From Streptomyces sp. NBC_01306 (GTDB lineage: Bacteria; Actinomycetota; Actinomycetes; Streptomycetales; Streptomycetaceae), in the NCBI RefSeq assembly GCF_026340465.1, contig NZ_JAPEPC010000001.1, forward strand, positions 4,388,001-4,452,000: 64,000 nt of DNA, written 5' to 3'. Both the position numbers and the translations under genes were made by a program. Below, one piece after another: positions 59,194 to 64,000 of the stretch. How positions within the stretch are numbered: the stretch's first letter is position 1; each line of letters starts with the position of its first letter. The notes under the pieces were generated by a model. That model was not told where the DNA came from and ran no database searches. It saw only the letters and a program-made list of their open reading frames with translations.

Positions 59194-60174
59194 TCAGCGG
59201 TGGACGGTTTCGGCGCCGTCGGTGAACGCGGCGAGTGCCCGGTCCAGACCCGTCCGGTCGGGCAGCCCGTCGGTGTCGGTGGCGCACTGCACGACCAGCG
59301 CCGCGACGGCGGCCGCCGTGCGCAGGCACGCGTCGTACGGTTCGGCGCGCAGCACCCCGGAGAGGAACCCCGCGACGAACGCGTCGCCCGCGCCCACCGG
59401 GTCGGTCACCGGGACCCGGAAGGCCGGCTGCTGCCAGTGCCCGTCCCCGGTCAGGCAGGAGGCCGACTTGTCGCGGTGCTTGACCACCACGGCCCGCGCC
59501 CCGGCGGCCAGCAGCCGCCGCGGGGCCGGCCCGCCGAGCAGTTCCAGCTCGTCCTCGCCCGCGAGGACCAGATCCGCCCGTTCCAGGAGCGGTGCGACGA
59601 CCTCGCGCCACCGTTCCGGACTGCCGAGCTTCAGCCGTACGTTGGGGTCGAAGGAGACGGTCGCCCCCGCCTCGTGGGCCAGTTCGAACAGCCGCAGCGT
59701 GGCGAGGTGCGCGGAGTCCGAGAGCATCGGGGTGATGCCGGTGAGGTGGACGATCGCGGCGCCGCCCAGCAGGTCCGGGGTCAGCCCGTCGGGCGCGAGA
59801 CGCGAAGCGGCGGAGCCCGCCCGGTGGTACTGCACATCGATCGCCCTGGCCGGGTGGCTGTCGCGCAGCAGCAGACCGGTGGGCGCCCCGGGGTCGGTCA
59901 CCGCGTACGAGGTGTCGATGCCGTCGGCACGCAGCTGGGCCAGCACGGCCCGCCCCGACGGGTCGTCGCCGACCCGGCCGAGCCAGCGCACCGGGTGCCC
60001 GAGGCGGGCCAGGCCGGCCGCGACATTGGACTCCGCTCCCGCGACCGAGCGGCGGAAGGCGGTGGCCCGCTCCAGCGGGGTGCCGGGCTCGGCGACCATC
60101 AGCAGCATCGCCTCGCCGCAGGTGACGACAGCGGGGCCGGCCGTCGCACCCGCTCCCGCACCGGGGCCGGTCAT
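59194..60174 (-). CDS. PfkB-family 2-keto-3-deoxygluconate kinase
   Basis: The 326-residue kinase has CGEAMLLMVAEPGTP, the PfkB motif 1 region and the signature DPVGAGDAFVAGFLSG. KDG kinases phosphorylate the dehydrated sugar acid for the aldolase. ATG 60174 overlaps the DapA-like gene's stop (ATGA). Confidence 0.86.
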   Translation of the reverse strand: MTGPGAGAGATAGPAVVTCGEAMLLMVAEPGTPLERATAFRRSVAGAESNVAAGLARLGHPVRWLGRVGDDPSGRAVLAQLRADGIDTSYAVTDPGAPTGLLLRDSHPARAIDVQYHRAGSAASRLAPDGLTPDLLGGAAIVHLTGITPMLSDSAHLATLRLFELAHEAGATVSFDPNVRLKLGSPERWREVVAPLLERADLVLAGEDELELLGGPAPRRLLAAGARAVVVKHRDKSASCLTGDGHWQQPAFRVPVTDPVGAGDAFVAGFLSGVLRAEPYDACLRTAAAVAALVVQCATDTDGLPDRTGLDRALAAFTDGAETVHR

Positions 60175-61133
60175 CGCGCCAACTCCGGCAGCAGACCGGT
60201 GAACTCCGGCAGCAGATCGGCGAACTCCGCGCAGAAACGGTCGATCATGCGCAGCTCCTCCTGGTCGAGGCGGTATCCGGGGGCGCGGCAGTGCGCCGAG
60301 CCGAACCAGCCCCGGCGTACCGAGATCTCCTTCTCCGCGGCGACGATCAGCTCGACGCTCTGCATCCAGTACGAGAGGTACGGGGTCATCCGGGTATGTA
60401 GGGCGACGCAGCCGTCCTCGTCGCCCGCCTCCCAGCGGCGCCACAGCTCGACGTACAGCTCGGTGAAGGAACACCCGGGCTGCACGCCGACCGCGCCGCG
60501 CCGCAGTGCGTCGGGCAGCTGGAGTCCCGCGTAGCCCACCAGCGCCGGCAGTGGCCGCGTCCCCGCCGCGAGAGCCGCGATGAGCCGGCCCGGCGGCGCC
60601 GATTCGACCTTCACCCAGCGCAGGTTGGCGTGCTCGGCTGCGAGCTGGTGGAGCGTCGGGGCGTCCAGCGCGGTACCGGTCTGCGCGGGCGCGTACTGCA
60701 CGACGACCGGCAGCGGGTCCACTGCGGCGAGCACGGCCCGTACATGGGTCAGTACGGCTTCGCGCGAGGGGCCGAGAAAGTGCGGCGGCAGCACATTGAG
60801 CGCATCGGCGCCGCGCTCGGCGGCCCACTCGGCCTGCGCGACCGCATGCCGGGTCGCGTGGTCGGGCACGGACACGATCGCGGCGACACCGGGCTCCTCG
60901 CGGGTGCGGTCGAGCAGCATCCCGGTGAGCAACTCCCGTTCTCCGTAGTCGAGTTTATGGAACTCGCTCGCGAAGCCGGGGAACATCACCGAGCTGACGC
61001 CGGTGGCCAGCACCCGGTCGACGACGGTCGTGAAGCCCTCCGGGTCCAGATCGCCGTTGTCGCGGAAGGGCACTTCGAGCACGGGCGAGACGCCGCGGAC
61101 CAGTGCCTCGGTGTTCTTGGGTGTGTCGGTCAT
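60171..61133 (-). CDS. DapA/NAL-family pyruvate-dependent lyase
   Basis: The 320-residue protein has the fold of dihydrodipicolinate synthase: VLEVPFRDNGDLDPEGFTTV, FPGFASEFHKLDY in place of the usual GTTGE loop, the tyrosine in VVVQYAPAQTG and the Schiff-base Lys in LRWVKVES. It may be a KDG aldolase or a dehydratase acting on deoxy-keto acids. It starts 14 bp after the IlvD-like gene. A second lyase beside KDPG aldolase suggests two exits for the pathway. Confidence 0.83.
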   Translation of the reverse strand: MTDTPKNTEALVRGVSPVLEVPFRDNGDLDPEGFTTVVDRVLATGVSSVMFPGFASEFHKLDYGERELLTGMLLDRTREEPGVAAIVSVPDHATRHAVAQAEWAAERGADALNVLPPHFLGPSREAVLTHVRAVLAAVDPLPVVVQYAPAQTGTALDAPTLHQLAAEHANLRWVKVESAPPGRLIAALAAGTRPLPALVGYAGLQLPDALRRGAVGVQPGCSFTELYVELWRRWEAGDEDGCVALHTRMTPYLSYWMQSVELIVAAEKEISVRRGWFGSAHCRAPGYRLDQEELRMIDRFCAEFADLLPEFTGLLPELAR

Positions 61134-61146
61134 GGCGGACAGCTCC

Positions 61147-62865
61147 TCAGAAGGCCTGGCGCGGCGGGGCGGAGTCGGTCGAGCCGACCAGGAAGTCCAG
61201 GTCGACGCCGGTGTCGGCCTGCGTGACGTGCTGGGTGTAGAGGTACGTCCAGCCGCGCTCGACGGGCGGCTTCGGCGCCGTCCAACCGCTCCTGCGCCGT
61301 GCCAGCTCGGCATCGTCCACCAGGACGTCGAGACGACGGCCCGGGACATCGAGACAGACCTGATCGCCGGTCCGTACGAACGCGAGCGGGCCGCCGACGG
61401 CTGCTTCTGGCGCTACGTGCAGCACACAGGTGCCGAAGGCGGTCCCGGACATCCGGGCATCGGAGATACGGACCATGTCGCGCACGCCCGCGTCGAGCAG
61501 CTTCTTCGGCAGGGCGAGGTTGCCCACCTCCGGCATACCGGGGTAACCCCGGGGGCCGGTGTTGCGGACGACCAGGACGGTGTCGGCCGTGACATCGAGA
61601 TCCGGGTCCTCGACGACGTCCAGATACTCCTCCAGTGAGTCGAAGACCAGAGCGGGACCGGTATGGCTGAGCAGCCGCGGCTCGGCTGCGGACTGTTTGA
61701 TGACGGCGCCGTCCGGGGCGAGATTGCCGTGCAGCACGGCCGTCCCGCTGCCCGCGGGCAGCACCGGATTGCCGAAGGAGCGGATGACCTCGCGGTCGTA
61801 CACCTCGACGCCTTCGCAGTTCTCCAGGAGAGAGCGGCCGGTGACGGTGACCGTGTCGCGGTGGAGGTGTTCGCGCAGATCGTTGATGAGGGCGGGCAGG
61901 CCACCCGCGTACGCGAACTCCTCCATCAGGAAGCGGCCGGACGGCATCAGGTCGATCAGCAGCGGAAGTTCGGCGCCCAGCCGGTCGAAGTCGTCGAGGC
62001 TGAGCGGCACGCCGAGCCGTCCCGCGATGGCGAGCAGATGCACGACGGCATTGGTGGAACCGCCGATGGCCGCGTTGACGCGGATGGCGTTCTCGAAGGC
62101 GTTGCGCGTCATGATCCGCTGGGGGGTGAGGCCGCTCGTCGCCAGCTCGACGGCGCGGGCGCCGGTCTCCTCGGCGAGCGTGCCGCGCCGGGCGTCGACC
62201 GCGGGGAGACCCGAGCCGCCCGGCACCATCATGCCCAGGGCCTCGGCCAGACAGGCCATGGTGGATGCGGTGCCCATGGTCATGCAGTGACCGGCCGAGC
62301 GGTTCAGCGAGGACTCGAACTCGGTGAACTCCTCCTGGGTGATCGTCCCGGCCCGCAGCTCCTCGGTCATCCGCCAGATGTCCGTGCCCGAACCCACGTT
62401 GCGGCCCTTGAAGCGGCCGTTGAGCATCGGGCCGCCGGTGAAGACCATCGAGGGCACGCCCGCGCTGGCCGCGCCCATCAGCGCGGCCGGCGTCGTCTTG
62501 TCGCAGCCGGTGAGCAGGACGACGGCGTCGATCGGGTTGGCCCGGATCTGCTCCTCTATCTCCATCGCGGCCAGGTTGCGGTAGAGCATGGAGGTCGGAC
62601 GCAGGAACGGCTCCCCGAGCGACATCGCGGGAAATTCGAGGGGGAACCCGCCGGCCTGGAGCACCCCGCGCTTCACCGCGTCCGCGAGGAGCTGGAGATG
62701 CCCGTTGCAGGGCGTCAGCTCGGAGAAGGTGTTGCAGATGCCGATGACCGGCCTGCCGTCGAAGTTGTGGCCGCCGCGCCCCATGGCCCGCAGGTGATGG
62801 CGCGAGATGAAGCCGTTCTTGCCGCCGTCCCCGAACCAGGCGCGGCTGCGCAGCTGCGGTGCCAT
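61147..62865 (-). CDS. IlvD/Edd-family sugar-acid dehydratase
   Basis: The 572-residue enzyme has the three cysteines of the [2Fe-2S] cluster: ICNTFSELTPCN, TGCDKTTPA and AGHCMTMGTAST. This class includes dehydratases for arabinonate, xylonate and other aldonates, which make 2-keto-3-deoxy acids. It heads the minus-strand operon, transcribed away from the second MFS gene. Confidence 0.86.
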   Translation of the reverse strand: MAPQLRSRAWFGDGGKNGFISRHHLRAMGRGGHNFDGRPVIGICNTFSELTPCNGHLQLLADAVKRGVLQAGGFPLEFPAMSLGEPFLRPTSMLYRNLAAMEIEEQIRANPIDAVVLLTGCDKTTPAALMGAASAGVPSMVFTGGPMLNGRFKGRNVGSGTDIWRMTEELRAGTITQEEFTEFESSLNRSAGHCMTMGTASTMACLAEALGMMVPGGSGLPAVDARRGTLAEETGARAVELATSGLTPQRIMTRNAFENAIRVNAAIGGSTNAVVHLLAIAGRLGVPLSLDDFDRLGAELPLLIDLMPSGRFLMEEFAYAGGLPALINDLREHLHRDTVTVTGRSLLENCEGVEVYDREVIRSFGNPVLPAGSGTAVLHGNLAPDGAVIKQSAAEPRLLSHTGPALVFDSLEEYLDVVEDPDLDVTADTVLVVRNTGPRGYPGMPEVGNLALPKKLLDAGVRDMVRISDARMSGTAFGTCVLHVAPEAAVGGPLAFVRTGDQVCLDVPGRRLDVLVDDAELARRRSGWTAPKPPVERGWTYLYTQHVTQADTGVDLDFLVGSTDSAPPRQAF

Positions 62866-62951
62866 GTGGTGGTCCCTTCAGTGCCGTCATCTATGCGGTG
62901 GAGAGCGCTGACCCAGCCGTTCTGTGACCTAGTCGTGTCGTGCCCGCTCTT

Positions 62952-62962
62952 AATGGTGCTAT
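62952..62962. promoter_or_regulatory. shared operator AATGGTGCTAT (FadR-type), site 2
   Basis: It is the exact reverse complement of site 1, with TGGTGCTATCA fitting the FadR half-site pattern with one mismatch. It lies between the dehydratase operon and the second MFS gene. Confidence 0.65.
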
Positions 62963-63042
62963 CAAATCACGATACGGTCCATGCGTGTCCCGAGGACGCA
63001 CCGAAAGGGTCAATGATGATCGCCACACCCGGGAGGAACGCC

Positions 63043-63129
63043 ATGGAGACCGGCCCAGAATCCGGCACGGAGACCGGCTCAGAGCCCGGTATGGAGACCG
63101 GCCCAGAGTCCAGCACGGAGACCGGCACG
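63043..63129 (+). repeat. 48-bp repeat in the MFS N-terminus
   Basis: One full and one 39-bp partial unit, each beginning atggagaccggcccaga, precede the first membrane helix. Confidence 0.75.
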
Positions 63130-64000
63130 ATGAAGGCGGTGACCTGGCGGCTGATGCCGTTCCTGGTCCTGCTCTATCTGGTCGCCTATGTGGACCGCTC
63201 GAACATCGGCTTCGCCAAGCTGACGCTCCAGAACGAACTGGGCCTGTCCAATGCCGCGTTCACCCTCGGCCAGGTGGGGTTCTTCGTCGCCTACGCGATC
63301 TTCGAGGTGCCCAGCAATATCTTCCTGGAACGGTTCGGGGCCCGCCGCTGGTTCACCCGCATCCTGATCAGCTGGGGCCTGGTCACCGCCCTCACCGCGC
63401 TGGTCAGCACCGGCTGGCAGTTCTACACCGCCCGGTTCCTGCTGGGCGCGGCCGAGGCCGGCTTCTATCCGGGCGTCCTCTACTTCCTGACCAAGTGGTA
63501 CCCGTACCGCTACCGCGCCCGGATGACGGGCTGGTTCATGATGTCCACACCGCTCGCCTTCATCATCGGCAATCCGCTGATGGGCGCACTCGGCGGCCTC
63601 GACGGCGTGCTCGGCATCAAGGGCTGGCAGTGGATCTTCATCGCGACCGGTGTTCCCGCGGTGCTCCTCGGCTTCCTCACCCTGCGGGTCCTGCCCGACG
63701 GCCCCGAGCGGGTCGGCTGGCTCAAGGACGGCGAGAAGAAGTGGATCGCCGACGAACTGGCCGTCGAGAGCAGCACGCTGGGTGGCACCCATGAATCCCC
63801 GCTGAGGACCCTCCGCGACAAGCGCGTGGTCCTGATGTCCCTGTACTTCCTGTGTTTCCCGCTCGGTGCGTACGGACTCAGCTTCTGGCTGCCGACGATC
63901 GTGGACGGCTTCGGCGGGCTGTCCGGGACGGCCGTCGGCTTCGTCACGGCCATCCCGTACGTCTTCGTGGCCATCGGCCTGTACGTCGTTCCCAAGCTCG
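63043..64000 (+). CDS. MFS transporter, ACS family (5' part, runs off the window)
   Basis: The visible 319 codons cover about nine helices. It has LLYLVAYVDRSNIGFAKL, RFGARRWFTRILISWG and LLGAAEAGFYPGVLYFLTKW, close to the first carrier of the locus (56.3 kb). GGGAGG lies before ATG 63043. In-frame ATGs at 63013, 63091 and 63130 are other candidates; the stretch 63043-63129 is a 48-bp repeat coding METGPES-like units, so the true start is uncertain. The 3' end lies outside the window. Confidence 0.85.
   Translation, partial: METGPESGTETGSEPGMETGPESSTETGTMKAVTWRLMPFLVLLYLVAYVDRSNIGFAKLTLQNELGLSNAAFTLGQVGFFVAYAIFEVPSNIFLERFGARRWFTRILISWGLVTALTALVSTGWQFYTARFLLGAAEAGFYPGVLYFLTKWYPYRYRARMTGWFMMSTPLAFIIGNPLMGALGGLDGVLGIKGWQWIFIATGVPAVLLGFLTLRVLPDGPERVGWLKDGEKKWIADELAVESSTLGGTHESPLRTLRDKRVVLMSLYFLCFPLGAYGLSFWLPTIVDGFGGLSGTAVGFVTAIPYVFVAIGLYVVPKL

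Noticed and set aside
1..64000. Search for in-frame TTA (bldA-dependent) codons
   Set aside because: Scanning by eye, every tta I found within accepted genes was split across codons (for example gtt-acc or cgt-tac). I could have missed some, so I make no claim of absence.
1..64000. CRISPR array, insertion sequence, integrase or attachment site
   Set aside because: No regularly spaced palindromic repeat with unique spacers, transposase or tRNA-end duplication was seen. The tandem repeats found have no spacers.

Overview
The window reads as a stretch of a Streptomyces chromosome. Its base composition is very GC-rich, codons end mostly in G or C, and GTG starts are common. It carries an SsgA-family sporulation protein, a paired XRE regulator and DUF397 protein, a Glp/GlpR (MoeA-like) pair, TetR, MerR and GntR regulators with palindromic operators, and several apparently leaderless genes. 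The order galU - moeA/glp - moaC - mogA, with ssgE-like and cobalt/nickel transporter genes about 20 kb away, resembles the core S. coelicolor chromosome as I remember it; this was not checked against a database. I saw no insertion sequence, prophage, CRISPR array or rRNA gene.

Region by region. 1-1.6 kb: a decaying [4Fe-4S] ferredoxin and Rieske pair followed by a small membrane protein. 1.7-8.7 kb: a CpaB/SAF-like protein, an alpha/beta hydrolase with a replaced nucleophile, methylthioadenosine phosphorylase, FmdB under a CIRCE-like operator, an MFS exporter and an RCK-type cation/proton antiporter that seems to start at CTG. 8.9-17.9 kb: housekeeping genes (penicillin-acylase-family hydrolase, 5-formyl-THF cyclo-ligase, galU, molybdopterin genes, N-acetyltransferase, GlpR, tRNA-Ala). 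18.5-25.1 kb: a TauD-type dioxygenase, a probable gene remnant, a methyltransferase, exonuclease III, a secreted RTX-like repeat protein and a MerR regulator. 25.2-28.6 kb: a translationally coupled Baeyer-Villiger monooxygenase / esterase / SDR operon. 29.2-36.2 kb: tricorn-type protease, a TetR/MMPL exporter pair and an SsgA-like protein. 36.4-39.0 kb: an ECF-type metal transporter (M-N fusion, Q, O) behind a Nur-like box. 39.1-49 kb: MFS, serine hydrolase, SDR, secreted S53 peptidase, TrmB-like regulator, ClC channel and two flavoenzymes. 49-52.4 kb: an XRE/DUF397 pair, a small basic protein with an ATP-binding anti-sigma-like kinase, and an SDR/SRPBCC pair. 52.5-55.1 kb: DinB-like protein, a 43-residue ORF, and a TetR/amidohydrolase pair. 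55.1-64.0 kb: a sugar-acid catabolic locus that runs off the right edge.

The sugar-acid locus is the most coherent system. A minus-strand operon encodes an IlvD/Edd dehydratase, a DapA-family lyase, a PfkB (KDG-type) kinase, a KDPG-type aldolase and a FadR-type GntR regulator. It is flanked by two ACS-type MFS carriers and a D-2-hydroxyacid dehydrogenase. Both divergent intergenic regions carry the same 11-bp sequence in opposite orientation, and it fits the FadR-family half-site pattern; this predicts one regulon controlled by the local GntR protein.

Two patterns cross the whole window. First, short tandem repeats are unusually dense at gene ends or in low-complexity protein tails: units are multiples of three inside genes and mostly not multiples of three outside them. 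Second, at least seven genes have a TANNNT -10 hexamer ending 6-7 nt before the start codon and no usable ribosome-binding site, as expected for leaderless mRNAs.
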